From positions 186,001 through 250,000 of the forward strand of contig JADKBM010000004.1 of assembly GCA_016715115.1 (NCBI GenBank): a stretch of 64,000 bases of DNA. The letters run 5' to 3'. This DNA is from Acidobacteriota bacterium (lineage in GTDB: Bacteria > Acidobacteriota > Blastocatellia > Pyrinomonadales > Pyrinomonadaceae). Below are positions 24,864 through 34,527 of this stretch, in pieces. The notes beneath the pieces were generated by a model. That model worked only from the letters and a program-made list of their open reading frames with translations. It searched no databases and was not told where the DNA came from. The translations under genes and the position numbers were made by a program. Position 1 is the stretch's first letter. Every line of letters begins with the position of its first letter.

Positions 24864-26522
24864 ATGAGTGTTGAATTCAGACAACGAACAGCCGGCGAAT
24901 TCGTCAAGATGCTGAAACGCCGAAAGTGGTTCATCCTTTTGCCGGTGGTCACGATGACCGTGGCGATCGGCTATGTCGTTTACAAACTTCCGAGTGTTTA
25001 TGAGTCGAAAACGCTGCTCACCGTCAAGCCGCCGACGATCTCGGACATCGTCGTCAAACCGCTGACGGACGAGGACCTCTCGCAACGTCTGCAGACGATC
25101 AACCAGGAAGTTCTGTCGCGGTCGTCGCTGGAACCGATGATCACCAAGTTCGATCTTTTCAAAAGCGAGCGCGCGGCGGGAATGGATACGGCGATGATCG
25201 TCGAGAAAATGCGCAAGAACATCGTCGTCGAGGTCGAAAAGACGAACGATGAAAAACTCTCCGCATTTCGCATAGCCTATCGCGACCGCGAACCGAATGC
25301 GACTCGGAACGTGACCAGCGAACTTGCCGCCAAGTACGTTAACGCTCAGGTTCTGGCGTCGACCCAAACGGCTGAGAAGACGCGCGAGTTCATCGAAAAC
25401 GAGCTCAAGACGAAAAAGGAAGTTCTCGACAACCTTGAGAAGCAACGTCTCGAGATAATGATGAAGAACGTCGAAACGCTGCCCGAATCCTCGCAGGGAC
25501 TCATCGCCCAGCTTGAAGGATTGCGCAAGCGCGAAGAAACGATCGCCAAGGAAAAAGAAACGCTGACGATGGAAAAAGGCCGGATAAACGATCAGATCTC
25601 GGCAAACAACCGCCAGATGCGCGTTTACGACGAATTCGGCGAAAAGGAAACCAAAGAAGCGGCCGAGGTCGCTTCGCGCATCGAGGACACGCCGGCTTAC
25701 GCGCAGCTGGTTCAGAAACGGGCGGATCTCAAGGGCCAGCTCGACAAACTGCTGAAGGTCTTCAAGGAAAAGCACCCCGACGTCACGGCCAAAAGAGACG
25801 AGATCACGCGCGTCGACGAAGAGATCGAGAATCTTCGCAAGAACACCGACCAGCGGGTTAGATTGGCAAGCCAGTCCAGCAGCCGGAAAGCCGACTTGCA
25901 ACGCAAGAACATCGAGCTTGAAAATCAGCGGCTGCAGAATCAGATCGTCGCGATCGAAGGACAGATGCGCTTCAAGGAGCAGGATCTCGCGGCGAACGCC
26001 GTGCAGATCACCGAGCTCGAGTCGAAGATCAATCTGATCCCGAACGTCAAGGTCGCGCTCGAAGGGATCAACACGCAGTATCAGTCGGCCAAACAGTCGT
26101 ACGACGATCTCGTCAAAAAGAGCAACGACGCGTCGATGCAGGTCAACCGCGAAGAGAACGCGCAGGGCGAAACGATCCGCGTTCAAGACCCCGCCAATTT
26201 GCCGGAATCGCCGGTCGCGCCGAAACGCGGAATGCTGACCGCACTCGGTGCCGCGATCGGACTCGCGATCGGGTTGTTCCTGGCCGCGATCTTCGAACTG
26301 CCGCGGATCTTCAAGATCCAGAACATCGAGGACGCGAAGCATTACACGGGACTTCCGGTCCTGGCCTCGGTTCCGCCGCTGCTTTCGCACGACGAAAAGG
26401 TGTGGCTGACCCGTTCACGCCGTCTGCGTCTGCTGGCGGGCGCGATCCTCGCGATCGGAGCGATTCCGCTGATCGCGTTGATACTTCAGACGACGAAGAT
26501 TTTCGAACGCCTGGTTTCGTGA
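24864..26522 (+). CDS. Polysaccharide chain-length determinant (Wzz/GNVR type)
   Basis: 552 residues: membrane helix 1 at about 22-41 (WFILLPVVTMTVAIGYVVYK), a Wzz domain with SVYESKTLLTV, a long periplasmic coiled coil (about 160-430), the GNVR/PNLP-like segment VQDPANLPESPVAPKRG, helix 2 right after it and a short cytoplasmic C-terminus with a further hydrophobic helix (about 525-545). It sets EPS chain length by acting on the polymerase, usually together with a tyrosine kinase, here encoded two genes downstream. Confidence 0.88.
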   Translation: MSVEFRQRTAGEFVKMLKRRKWFILLPVVTMTVAIGYVVYKLPSVYESKTLLTVKPPTISDIVVKPLTDEDLSQRLQTINQEVLSRSSLEPMITKFDLFKSERAAGMDTAMIVEKMRKNIVVEVEKTNDEKLSAFRIAYRDREPNATRNVTSELAAKYVNAQVLASTQTAEKTREFIENELKTKKEVLDNLEKQRLEIMMKNVETLPESSQGLIAQLEGLRKREETIAKEKETLTMEKGRINDQISANNRQMRVYDEFGEKETKEAAEVASRIEDTPAYAQLVQKRADLKGQLDKLLKVFKEKHPDVTAKRDEITRVDEEIENLRKNTDQRVRLASQSSSRKADLQRKNIELENQRLQNQIVAIEGQMRFKEQDLAANAVQITELESKINLIPNVKVALEGINTQYQSAKQSYDDLVKKSNDASMQVNREENAQGETIRVQDPANLPESPVAPKRGMLTALGAAIGLAIGLFLAAIFELPRIFKIQNIEDAKHYTGLPVLASVPPLLSHDEKVWLTRSRRLRLLAGAILAIGAIPLIALILQTTKIFERLVS

Positions 26523-26662
26523 TTTGGGATTTGGGATTTGGGATTTGGGATTTGGGATTTTGCGATTTGGGATTTGGGATTTTGCGATTTGGGATTTTGC
26601 GATTTGGGATTTGGGGGGATTTGGGGATTTGGGGAGGGGGGGGGGGGGGGGGGGGGGGGGGG
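26523..26662 (+). repeat. GGGATTT heptamer array followed by a 27-base G run
   Basis: About fifteen copies of GATTTGG/GATTTTGC-type heptamers (26523-26635) run into a homopolymer of 27 G residues (26636-26662), then more G-rich DNA to about 26705. On the plus strand it could form G-quadruplexes. It lies between two genes of the EPS cluster, just upstream of the ExeA-like ATPase. Related heptamer arrays occur at five other intergenic places in the window. Confidence 0.9.
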
Positions 26663-26771
26663 AATGTGGAAGAGGGAGGGAAGTGGGAAGTGGGGGGGGG
26701 GAGTGGAAAGGAAGCCGGGGCCTTGGTGGGAATCAGAAATCACAAATCCGAAATCAACCTGAGGGAAAGCA

Positions 26772-27827
26772 ATGTACAAAGAATTTTTCGGATTGGAAGA
26801 CATACCGTTCACACTGACGCCGGACCCGCGATTTATCGTGTTCACTCCGAGCTACAACGAGGTTTTGGCGAGCCTTTATTACGGGCTCGAGAACGCCAAG
26901 GGACTCGTCGTGTTAACGGGCGAGGTCGGAACCGGCAAGACGACGGCGCTGCGCTGGATCCTGCGCCGGCTCGATTCGTCGGTGCTCGCGGCCTACGTCT
27001 TCAACCCGCGTCTCTCGATCGACGAATTTTATCATCACGTCACGCAGATGCTCGGTGTCAAGGACTGGTCGAACAAAGCCGAACTGCTCCAGGTGATGGG
27101 CAAGGTTCTCGAAGAACGCCATCGCCGCGGACTGCGCACCGTGCTGATCATCGACGAAGCGCACGAGCTTTCGGACTATGTTCTCGAAGAGATCCGTTTG
27201 TTGATGAACTTCGAGTCGGACAACGCGAAGCACCTGCAGATCGTTCTGACCGGTCAGCCGGAACTCCGCGAGAAGCTCAACCAACCGAATCTTCGCCAGC
27301 TAAAACAGCGCGTTGCGCTCCGTTGCAAGATGCATTCGCTGCCGAGCACCGACGAGGTCGAGCGCTACATCACTGAGCGCCTGCTGATAGCCGGAAGCGA
27401 CCAGCCGAGCGTCTTCACGCCGGGCGCGATCGATTTCATTTTCCAGTGTTCGGAAGGGATTCCGCGCCAGATCAACAACCTTTGCGATAACGCGATGCTC
27501 GCCGCATATGCTGCGGGTGAGCAGATCATTAGCCGCCAGATCATCGAAGAGGTCGCCGACAACCTTGACCTGCTGCCGCGCCACGAGACGCTTATGAAAA
27601 GCGACCAAGCGGCTGAAACCGCGCCGACGGGACGTGTTCTGACGGCCGAAGCCCGCGAGGAATTGTGGAGCAATCAGGCGCGAGCCGAACAGGCGAGGCC
27701 GATGTTCAGGACCGAACAGCCGGCGGCCAAAGCTCCGGTCAAGGAACAGCCGAACTCGCGACCGATGTTCGACGATCTGGATGACGACATTAGTCTTGAG
27801 ATCGAGGAAGTTGGCGGATTCTATTGA
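26772..27827 (+). CDS. ExeA/GspA-like AAA ATPase of exosortase/EPS clusters
   Basis: 351 residues. MYKEFFGLEDIPFTLTPDPR is the typical start of this family; Walker A is GEVGTGKTTALRW (about residues 50-62), Walker B is TVLIIDEAHELSD (about 124-136), and sensor/arginine parts follow (QIVLTGQPEL, LRQLKQRV). It corresponds to the XrtA-associated ATPase seen beside chain-length and kinase genes in exosortase loci. Residues 280-351 are a Pro/Glu-rich tail. It may energise assembly of the polysaccharide export complex. Confidence 0.9.
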   Translation: MYKEFFGLEDIPFTLTPDPRFIVFTPSYNEVLASLYYGLENAKGLVVLTGEVGTGKTTALRWILRRLDSSVLAAYVFNPRLSIDEFYHHVTQMLGVKDWSNKAELLQVMGKVLEERHRRGLRTVLIIDEAHELSDYVLEEIRLLMNFESDNAKHLQIVLTGQPELREKLNQPNLRQLKQRVALRCKMHSLPSTDEVERYITERLLIAGSDQPSVFTPGAIDFIFQCSEGIPRQINNLCDNAMLAAYAAGEQIISRQIIEEVADNLDLLPRHETLMKSDQAAETAPTGRVLTAEAREELWSNQARAEQARPMFRTEQPAAKAPVKEQPNSRPMFDDLDDDISLEIEEVGGFY

Positions 27828-27910
27828 TTCGAACTTGGATCTGAGACCTTTGATCCCGCGTTTTTCAAAGCGATCAGAGTTCACACTTTCAAGCTCAGAG
27901 ATCTAAAACG

Positions 27911-28906
27911 ATGAGTATTCTAAAAGCACTTCAGAAGAAACAGGTTGAGCAGACGAATGAAACCCCGGCGAGGCCGGTGGTTCCATCGACGGTCGTGCCG
28001 TTCGAACGCAACGCAAAGCGCGTCACGACGCCGCCCGAGATGTTTGCCGACGAGGCTTTTAAGATCGGAACACCAAGCTCGGCGTTCAATGGGCAGATCG
28101 AAACGTTGGTCGGGACGGCACTCCCTGAACCAACTTCGATCATTACTGCCGGGGCAACTTTGAACGCCATCGGAGCGGCGCGCTCCGCCACTCCACGTCT
28201 GCCGGAATTTACCGTGTGGGACGTGGAACCGGAGCGCGTCGAACCCCGACTGATATCGATCACGCAGCCGCATTCGAACTATTGCGAAGAATACCGGAAT
28301 CTGCGAACGCAGATTCTGCATAAGAGCCAGCGCCAGAAACTTCAGTCGATCGTCGTCGCGAGCATCAATCCGGGCGAGGGCAAGACGATCACGGCGCTGA
28401 ATCTGTCGTGGCTTCTCGCGCAGACCGACGGAATCCGCTGCCTGATCATCGACAGCGATCTGCGAATGCCGTCGCTGACCGACTATCTCGGGATCGAAGC
28501 CGATCGAGGCTTGTCGCACATCCTTTCCGGCGACGCCGATCTCGAAACTTCGATCATCAAACTCAATCCCGCGGGACTCTATGTTCTGCCCGGCGGCGAG
28601 GCCCGCAATGACGTCGCCGAGTTGATCTCCGGACCGAAGTTCAAAGAGATCCTGCGTCAGGCGCGAGAGATGTTCGATTTCGTGATCATCGACGCGCCGC
28701 CGCTCGGCATCTTTACCGACGCGAATATTCTTATCAACCACGCCGACGGCGCACTGCTCGTCATCCGCGCCGGACGCACCCGCTACGGCACGATCGACCG
28801 GATTCTTGAATCGGTTCCGCGCGACCGGATGCTGGGAACGGTTTTGAATCACTCGGAAGACGTGCTGAACGAGACCCAATACGGGTACGGATACTACAAA
28901 AAGTAA
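27911..28906 (+). CDS. CpsD/CapB-family tyrosine autokinase
   Basis: 331 residues. After an unstructured N-terminal third come Walker A (VVASINPGEGKTITALNL), Walker A' (CLIIDSDLRMPSL) and Walker B (DFVIIDAPPLGIFTDANIL) of bacterial tyrosine kinases, and a C-terminal Tyr cluster (QYGYGYYKK) for autophosphorylation. Such kinases activate and cycle with Wzz-type proteins to control EPS chain length; here the partner is the product of 24864-26522. Confidence 0.9.
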   Translation: MSILKALQKKQVEQTNETPARPVVPSTVVPFERNAKRVTTPPEMFADEAFKIGTPSSAFNGQIETLVGTALPEPTSIITAGATLNAIGAARSATPRLPEFTVWDVEPERVEPRLISITQPHSNYCEEYRNLRTQILHKSQRQKLQSIVVASINPGEGKTITALNLSWLLAQTDGIRCLIIDSDLRMPSLTDYLGIEADRGLSHILSGDADLETSIIKLNPAGLYVLPGGEARNDVAELISGPKFKEILRQAREMFDFVIIDAPPLGIFTDANILINHADGALLVIRAGRTRYGTIDRILESVPRDRMLGTVLNHSEDVLNETQYGYGYYKK

Positions 28907-28963
28907 CGTTCGGAGTTTCGCCATCAGGCGGCTCGGACGTCGTGAATTTAGATGTTGGTTTAG

Positions 28964-30355
28964 ATGGGCGCAAACAAACTCAGTCCAAGAACAGTCGGGT
29001 TACTGCTTGCCGATGCAACGATCATCTATGGCGGCATTATTCTCGCGTTGTATCTGCGGCTGGGAATTTCGGGTTCGGAGTACCAGCTCAACGGCAACAA
29101 CGGCTGGCTCAAGATCGGACTCGCGACGTTCGTCTGTACGCTCGTTCTCTATTTTTACGATCTTTACGATTTTACGGTAATGGGAAACAGGCGCGAGCTG
29201 ATGCTTCGGCTCGTGCAGGCGCTCGGGATCGCCTGGGCGCTGCTCGCGCTGCTTTTCTATTTTGTCCCGCCGCTTCTCATCGGACGCGGCGTTTCTGTCA
29301 TTTCGGTGCCGCTCGTTCTCGCGTTCCTGCTCGGCTGGCGGTTCGTCATACATTATTTGACCGGCCATCCGGACATCGGCGAGAAGATTCTCGTCGTCGG
29401 AACCGGCAAGACCGCGCGTGACACTGCCGACGCCGTCTGGGAACGCCGCGACGCCGGCTATCGGATCGTCGGATTCGTGACCGAGAACGGCATCCCGCCG
29501 CATTCGAAGATTGCCGACGTGAGCGTTCTCGGAACAACCGATCACCTCGAAGAGATCATCAAAAACGTCAATGTCGACCGGATCGTGATTGCCGTGCGCG
29601 AACGCCGCGGGAATTTTCCGACCGAAGCGCTTTTGAAAATGAGCTTGGCCGGCAATGTTTCGATCGAGGAGTGCACATCGTTCTTTGAGCGCGTTACGGG
29701 TCAGGTTCACGTCGATATGCTGCGCCCGTCGTGGCTGATCTTCGCGGGCCGCGGACGCGAAACGCGTTTGACCGGCGTGATCCGGCAGCTGGTGCATCGG
29801 GGGATGGCGCTCGTCGGTTTGATCCTTTCGCTGCCGATCGCGATCGTCGCGGCGATCCTGATCAAGATCGAATCGGAAGGACCGGTCTTTTACAGCCAGG
29901 AACGCGTCGGCGAACACGGTCATATCTTCAAGGTGATCAAGTTTCGTTCGATGCGGACGGACGCCGAAAAGGACGGCGTGCCGATCTGGGCGACGGCCGT
30001 CGATGACCGCACGACGCGTGTCGGACGCCTTATTCGCAAGATCCGGGTCGATGAGATTCCGCAATTTTGGAACATCATCAAGGGTGAAATGAGTTTTGTC
30101 GGGCCGCGGCCGGAACGTCCGCATTTCGTAGAGCAGTTGGCGAAGGAGATTCCGTTCTACGAACATCGGCACCTGACCGCGCCGGGGTTGACCGGTTGGG
30201 CGCAGATCAAATATCCGTACGGCGCGTCGGTCGAAGACGCCCGTCAGAAATTGCAGTTTGATCTTTATTACATCAAGAACCAGAGTCTGGCGCTCGACCT
30301 GGTGATCGTCTTCGAAACGATCAAAACGGTGCTCTTCCGAAAGGGAAGCAGATGA
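28964..30355 (+). CDS. Undecaprenyl-phosphate sugar phosphotransferase (EPS-initiating)
   Basis: 463 residues of the PEP-CTERM-associated WbaP-like group: four membrane helices in the first 130 residues, a Rossmann-like CoA-binding-type region (KILVVGTGKTARDTADAVWE), a fifth helix at about 280-300 and the catalytic domain with KFRSMRTDAEKDGVP, DEIPQFWNIIKGEMSFVGPR and TAPGLTGWAQIKYPYGAS. It transfers a sugar-1-phosphate to undecaprenyl phosphate to start EPS repeat-unit synthesis at the inner membrane. ATG at 28964. Confidence 0.92.
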   Translation: MGANKLSPRTVGLLLADATIIYGGIILALYLRLGISGSEYQLNGNNGWLKIGLATFVCTLVLYFYDLYDFTVMGNRRELMLRLVQALGIAWALLALLFYFVPPLLIGRGVSVISVPLVLAFLLGWRFVIHYLTGHPDIGEKILVVGTGKTARDTADAVWERRDAGYRIVGFVTENGIPPHSKIADVSVLGTTDHLEEIIKNVNVDRIVIAVRERRGNFPTEALLKMSLAGNVSIEECTSFFERVTGQVHVDMLRPSWLIFAGRGRETRLTGVIRQLVHRGMALVGLILSLPIAIVAAILIKIESEGPVFYSQERVGEHGHIFKVIKFRSMRTDAEKDGVPIWATAVDDRTTRVGRLIRKIRVDEIPQFWNIIKGEMSFVGPRPERPHFVEQLAKEIPFYEHRHLTAPGLTGWAQIKYPYGASVEDARQKLQFDLYYIKNQSLALDLVIVFETIKTVLFRKGSR

Positions 30356-30479
30356 TTGACCCGAAGATCGATCGGCACGGTGTTCGTGTTGGAGTTTGAA
30401 ATATCAAGATCTTGGAATCTGAACGATCCGATTCCCCGAGTTTGATGGAATTCGAAGCGATTTGTGACTTATTTGGAGT

Positions 30480-31298
30480 ATGGCGATGAAAGCAGTAACA
30501 GTATTTGCAATGACCTTGTTGATCGCGAGCGGCGTTCTTGCTCAGACCGAGAATCCGAAAACGCGTGAAAGGACGGTGGATGAACAGGCCGAAACAACGG
30601 AAGCCGTGAAACCGGTCCCGCAACCGACGACCCCGGTCGTCGAAACGCCGAAAACCGATCCGTTGAAGGATGGCGAGGCGATCAACGAGGAAGATGTCGT
30701 CGCCTACTACAACAATTATCTGAAGGAATACCGCCTCGGCCCGAACGATGTCATCAGCGTCGAGGTCTTCGGCCAATGCCCGGATTACTGCAAGGTCGGG
30801 ATCACTGTTCCGCCGACGGCGCGAATTTCGTATCCGCTGATCCGCGAAGGCGTGATGGTCGGGGGAAAGACGGTCGAACAGGTCGCCGACGAGATCACGA
30901 AGAAACTCGACGAGTACATCATCGAACCGAAGGTCACGGTGACGCTTGAAAAGGCGATGTCGGTGCGTTACAGCGTAATGGGCAACGTCGTTTCACCCGG
31001 CGTGCGCATTATGGATCGAAAGGTGAGCCTGTACGAAGCCGTGATCGAAGCCGGCGGGATCGGCAAGAACGGCGACAAGAAAAAGGTCGCGTTGATCCGA
31101 TATGACGCGCGCGGCAATCTCAGCCGTCAGGAAGTGAATCTCGCCGAGATCGAGGCCGGCAAAGCGCCGATGGTCTTTCTGAATCCGGGCGATCAGGTAT
31201 TCGTCCCGAAAAAGGGCTTCTCGCTAAACTGGGACACGCTCGGCAAAGTCCTCGGCCAGGCGTCGGTGGTGAGATTGTTGTTCGGATCACCGTTTTGA
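30480..31298 (+). CDS. Polysaccharide biosynthesis/export protein (Wza-like, SLBB)
   Basis: 272 residues (ATG at 30480 or 30486) with a signal peptide (MKAVTVFAMTLLIASGVLAQ) but no lipobox Cys. A Pro/Thr-rich linker precedes the export domain (YRLGPNDVISVEVFGQCPDY, YPLIREGVMVGGKTVEQVAD), then an SLBB segment (YSVMGNVVSPGVRIMDRKVS) and the motif FLNPGDQVFVP. It would form the periplasmic/outer-membrane export channel. Last gene of the EPS cluster; shorter than E. coli Wza, as usual for this group. Confidence 0.9.
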   Translation: MAMKAVTVFAMTLLIASGVLAQTENPKTRERTVDEQAETTEAVKPVPQPTTPVVETPKTDPLKDGEAINEEDVVAYYNNYLKEYRLGPNDVISVEVFGQCPDYCKVGITVPPTARISYPLIREGVMVGGKTVEQVADEITKKLDEYIIEPKVTVTLEKAMSVRYSVMGNVVSPGVRIMDRKVSLYEAVIEAGGIGKNGDKKKVALIRYDARGNLSRQEVNLAEIEAGKAPMVFLNPGDQVFVPKKGFSLNWDTLGKVLGQASVVRLLFGSPF

Positions 31299-31362
31299 TT
31301 TGGGATTTGGGATTTGCGATTTGGGATTTGGGATTTGGGATTTGCGATTTGGGATTTGCGGA
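31299..31362 (+). repeat. GATTTGG/GATTTGC heptamer array
   Basis: Nine consecutive heptamers directly after the stop of the export gene. Same family as at 26523, 36858, 50275, 56697 and 63762. Confidence 0.85.
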
Positions 31363-31375
31363 ATGAAATGTCTGT

Positions 31376-31533
31376 TGCAACAACGAGAGTTACGCGTGTT
31401 ACACACGCTTTGGAAGTCGGCGCGACGGACCACCACGTTCCGCTCCGCTTCACGTGGTGCTATCGCAAGTTCGCGTGCTCCGCACGCTTGAAGAAGCAAA
31501 TTAAGTTCCAAAACGGCTTCTTCCGACAGCTCC
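31376..31533 (+). repeat. Three-hairpin repeat, single unit (locus 2)
   Basis: One full plus-strand unit: GCGTGTTACACACGC, CACCACGT...ACGTGGTG and GCGTGCTCCGCACGC hairpins, then AAACGGCTTCTTCCGACAGC and TCC, which matches the outer end of the 63.5-kb pair. It is placed between a heptamer array and a GGAATCCTG-type array. Confidence 0.85.
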
Positions 31534-31866
31534 TGGAATCTGAAACCCTGGAATCCTGAAACCTGGAATCCTGAAATCTGGAATTCTGGAATCCTGAAAC
31601 CCTGGACTCCTGGAATCTGGAATCCTGAAACCTGGAATCCTGAAACCTGGAATCCTGGAATCTGAAACCCTGGAATCCTGAAACCCGGAATCCTGAAACC
31701 CTGGAATCTGGAATCCTGAAATCTGGAATCTGGAATCCTGGAATCCTGGAATCCTGAAACCTGGAATCCCGGAATCCTGGAATTCCGGAATCCTGGAATC
31801 CTGAAACCTGGAATCCTGGAATCCCGAATCTGGAATCTGGAATCCTGGAATCTTTGAATCCTGAAT
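31534..31866 (+). repeat. Degenerate tandem array of TGGAATCCTGAAACC-type units
   Basis: More than thirty units of TGGAATC spaced by CTGAAACC, CTGAAATC or similar, with units of 8 and 15-16 bp mixed. No spacers of constant length and no cas genes, so not a CRISPR. It abuts the three-hairpin unit on one side and ends 12 bp before the start of the next gene. Confidence 0.85.
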
Positions 31867-31877
31867 CTCAAGTATCT

Positions 31878-32870
31878 ATGCGTCGAGTATTCATATCCAT
31901 TCTGTTTCTCGCACTCGCCCAGACCGCTTCGGCGGCGTGGGTCAAGCAACGCGCAACGACATTTGCGTGGCTTTATGATGTGACCTTCGTCGATGCAAAG
32001 AAAGGTTTCATCGTCGGCAGCGGCGGCTCCTTCCTCGAAACAAACGACGGTGGCGAAACCTGGTCAAAACGCAAGAACTTCACCGGCGACGCCTTGAAGC
32101 AGGTCTATTTCGCCGATACCTCGAACGGTTGGCTGCTCTGCGAGCGCGATATCTTCAATCGCGGCGCTAACGGATCGTCGTATATGCTGCGGACGGCGGA
32201 CGGCGGCGAAACGTGGGAGAAGGTCGAATTCACCGGCGGCGGCCGCGAACGTGTTACGGGTTTCTTTTTCAATTCGAAGGGCTTCGGCATCGCCGTCGGT
32301 GAAAACGGCGCGATCTACGAGTTCAAACCGGACGCCGGCGCCTGGGAGCGACAACCGACGGCGATCAAATATCTTCTGCTCGGCGGGACCTTTTCCGGCG
32401 AGCGCACCGCGACGATGGTCGGGGCCGGCGGCAGCGTGTATTTCAGCGAGGACGGCGGCTCAAGTTGGCTGAACGCTAGTTTCTCGACAAAACCGTCGGG
32501 CAAACTGAATTCAGTTTACTTTCTTAACCGAACATCGGGCTGGATCGCCGGTTCGGGCGGCACCGTCTTTCAAACCCAAAGCGGCGGCAAAACCTGGCGC
32601 GCGCAGAACACCGGTGTCACGAGCGACCTGACCGACGTTCATTTCCTAACGAGCGCGGAGGGCTACGCCGTCGGCGCCGACGGGACGATCATTCATACGA
32701 CGACGGCCGGCAACATCTGGACTCTCGAAAACACCGGCATCAAACACCGCCTCGAACGCGTCGCCTTCAACGGCCAACGTGGCATCGCGGTCGGCTTCGG
32801 CGGAACGATCCTCGTCAACGACATCGGCGACCGGCGAAAACCGAAGATCGCGTCCCCGGCCGATCGTTGA
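31878..32870 (+). CDS. Exported Ycf48/BNR-repeat beta-propeller protein
   Basis: About 330 residues from the ATG at 31878, with signal peptide MRRVFISILFLALAQTASAA. The mature part consists of about six Ycf48-like repeats of the form W..V.F.....G.IVG..G....T.DGG.TW (for example GFIVGSGGSFLETNDGGETW and GYAVGADGTIIHTTTAGNIW). Outside phototrophs such proteins are of unknown function; a periplasmic or surface scaffold is likely. The tandem-repeat array ends just before the start, so its promoter lies within or before the repeats. Confidence 0.8.
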   Translation: MRRVFISILFLALAQTASAAWVKQRATTFAWLYDVTFVDAKKGFIVGSGGSFLETNDGGETWSKRKNFTGDALKQVYFADTSNGWLLCERDIFNRGANGSSYMLRTADGGETWEKVEFTGGGRERVTGFFFNSKGFGIAVGENGAIYEFKPDAGAWERQPTAIKYLLLGGTFSGERTATMVGAGGSVYFSEDGGSSWLNASFSTKPSGKLNSVYFLNRTSGWIAGSGGTVFQTQSGGKTWRAQNTGVTSDLTDVHFLTSAEGYAVGADGTIIHTTTAGNIWTLENTGIKHRLERVAFNGQRGIAVGFGGTILVNDIGDRRKPKIASPADR

Positions 32871-33320
32871 GACTGCGCGCGAAACTTAAACCCGATAGAA
32901 TCGACCCCGCTAATTCTCGCGGATCAACGCGAACCGTTGTTTCTGCCGCGGAGGCTTGGATGGTTGGCGATGCGCGTTTTGGCAAGCGGCCGTTCGGGCG
33001 ATGCTCGGATCGCGGAGCATTCGAACGCCTTCGCCTGATTTGCGTTTATCCCAGATCGTCGGCCAGAGCGCGACTCAAAAGTTGCAAAGATGACAATCCG
33101 CATTGGCGCGCAATTCCGGCCGGTTCACCCAAAAGAGGTTACATAGTGTAAAATTCGGACGCGGCCCGGAACCGGGCGGCAAATACGAGATGGCCTCGGT
33201 CGGGTTTCACGAAGGAACGTTGATCGATCGCGCAAGGGGTGCGAGAATAGCTCGGCGCGCGGCAGCGCTGAACGCATCTTTCGGCGACCCGACGCTGGCA
33301 GCAAAGCGGTAATAGATTCG
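32871..33320. other. 450-bp spacer without a recognisable gene
   Basis: Short overlapping frames exist on both strands, but none has a ribosome site or recognisable product. No repeat or terminator was identified. Confidence 0.4.
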
Positions 33321-33653
33321 ATGTCGCTGACTTTTATCAAATCGATCCATACCCTGATCTGGTGCTTTTTCGTCGCCTGCATCGCCGGAATTCCGATCGC
33401 CGCCGCGTTCGGGAGATTCAGCGTATCGTTTTGGTTGACGATGGTGATTCTCGGCGAAGTTTTCGTCCTCTTGATCAACAATCGGAGCTGCCCTTTGACT
33501 TCGGTCGCCGCGCGCTATACGTCCGACCGCGCCGCGAACTTCGATATCTATTTGCCCGAATGGCTCGCGCGAAACAACCAGACCATCTTCGGTGCCTTGT
33601 TTCTCGCGGGCGTGATTTTCGCTCTTTTCAAATGGCTGAATGCCGGAGGATAA
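33321..33653 (+). CDS. Small membrane protein, family seen in Bacteroidota/Acidobacteriota
   Basis: 110 residues with three membrane helices and the loop INNRSCPLTSVAARYTSDRA ... NFDIYLPEWLARNNQTIFGA, a pattern I associate with a widespread but uncharacterised family of ~110-residue membrane proteins. The next gene starts 4 bp after its stop, so the two are likely cotranscribed. Confidence 0.65.
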   Translation: MSLTFIKSIHTLIWCFFVACIAGIPIAAAFGRFSVSFWLTMVILGEVFVLLINNRSCPLTSVAARYTSDRAANFDIYLPEWLARNNQTIFGALFLAGVIFALFKWLNAGG

Positions 33654-33656
33654 GCA

Positions 33657-34364
33657 ATGACCGCAGATGAGATTCTCGATGAACTAAGACCGCTCGGCAG
33701 CGACAGTTACAAGCGCGTGATCTTCAATCACGGCGTCGCGGAACCGTGCTTCGGCGTCAAGATCGGCGATATGCAAAAGATCGTCAAGCGCATCAAAATG
33801 GATTACCAACTCGCGCTCGATCTTTACGACACGGGCGTTTACGACGCGATGTATCTCGCCGGGCTGATCGCCGACGACGCGCGGATGACGAAATCCGACC
33901 TGCAAAACTGGGTGTCAAAGGCCTATTGCCGCGGGCTCACATCGGCGACCGTCGCGTGGGTCGCGGCCGGCAGTCCGCACGGTTGGGAAATCGCGCTTGA
34001 GTGGATCGAGTCTGACAAGCCGCTCGTCGCCTCGGCCGGATGGTCGACGCTCGGCGCGATCTTGTCCGTCAAGGACGATTCCGAACTTGACCTCGCCGCG
34101 CTCGGCACACTCCTCGAACGGGTCACAAAAACCATCCACGGCGAGGACGATTTGGTGCGTTATTATATGAACTCGTTCGTCATCGCCGTCGGCGGCTACG
34201 TCAAATCGCTGACCGCTTCGGCGATGGCCGCGGCCGAAACGATCGGTCCGGTGACCGCCGATCTCGGCAATACCTCCTGTCAGGTTCCATCTGCCGCCGA
34301 ATACATCCGCAAGATCGAAAAACGCGGCGCGATCGGCAAGAAACGCAAAACCGCCAAGTGTTGA
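33657..34364 (+). CDS. DNA alkylation repair protein (AlkD-like HEAT-repeat fold)
   Basis: 235 residues. The N-terminus (LRPLGSDSYKRVIFNHGVAEP, FGVKIGDMQKIVKRIK) and the helical repeats (YDAMYLAGLIADDARM, HGWEIALEWIESDKPLVASA) match the AlkC/AlkD-type DNA alkylation repair family, which excises N3- and N7-alkylated bases. The C-terminus is Lys-rich. It overlaps or abuts the small membrane protein gene upstream but has no evident functional link with it. Confidence 0.85.
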   Translation: MTADEILDELRPLGSDSYKRVIFNHGVAEPCFGVKIGDMQKIVKRIKMDYQLALDLYDTGVYDAMYLAGLIADDARMTKSDLQNWVSKAYCRGLTSATVAWVAAGSPHGWEIALEWIESDKPLVASAGWSTLGAILSVKDDSELDLAALGTLLERVTKTIHGEDDLVRYYMNSFVIAVGGYVKSLTASAMAAAETIGPVTADLGNTSCQVPSAAEYIRKIEKRGAIGKKRKTAKC

Positions 34365-34527
34365 GCGCTTTGAAGCGCCGCGGGCGCCGCCTTCTCAATT
34401 TCTTCTTGCCCTACGAGTTGATTTTGAATACAATCGCTGGGATTCATCATACAAACTAAGTGGGCCAATAACGACTCAATCGCTTCATCGATCGTGTCAG
34501 GTACAAATCAAAGGAGAAAAAAAAGGG

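Noticed and set aside
31534..31866. CRISPR array
   Set aside because: Units are 8-16 bp, degenerate and without unique spacers of constant size; there are no cas genes. It is a minisatellite.
31287..31949. 220-codon protein made of repeated FQDSRFQ and NPKSQIP motifs
   Set aside because: It is the translation of the tandem repeats and the three-hairpin unit, not a gene.
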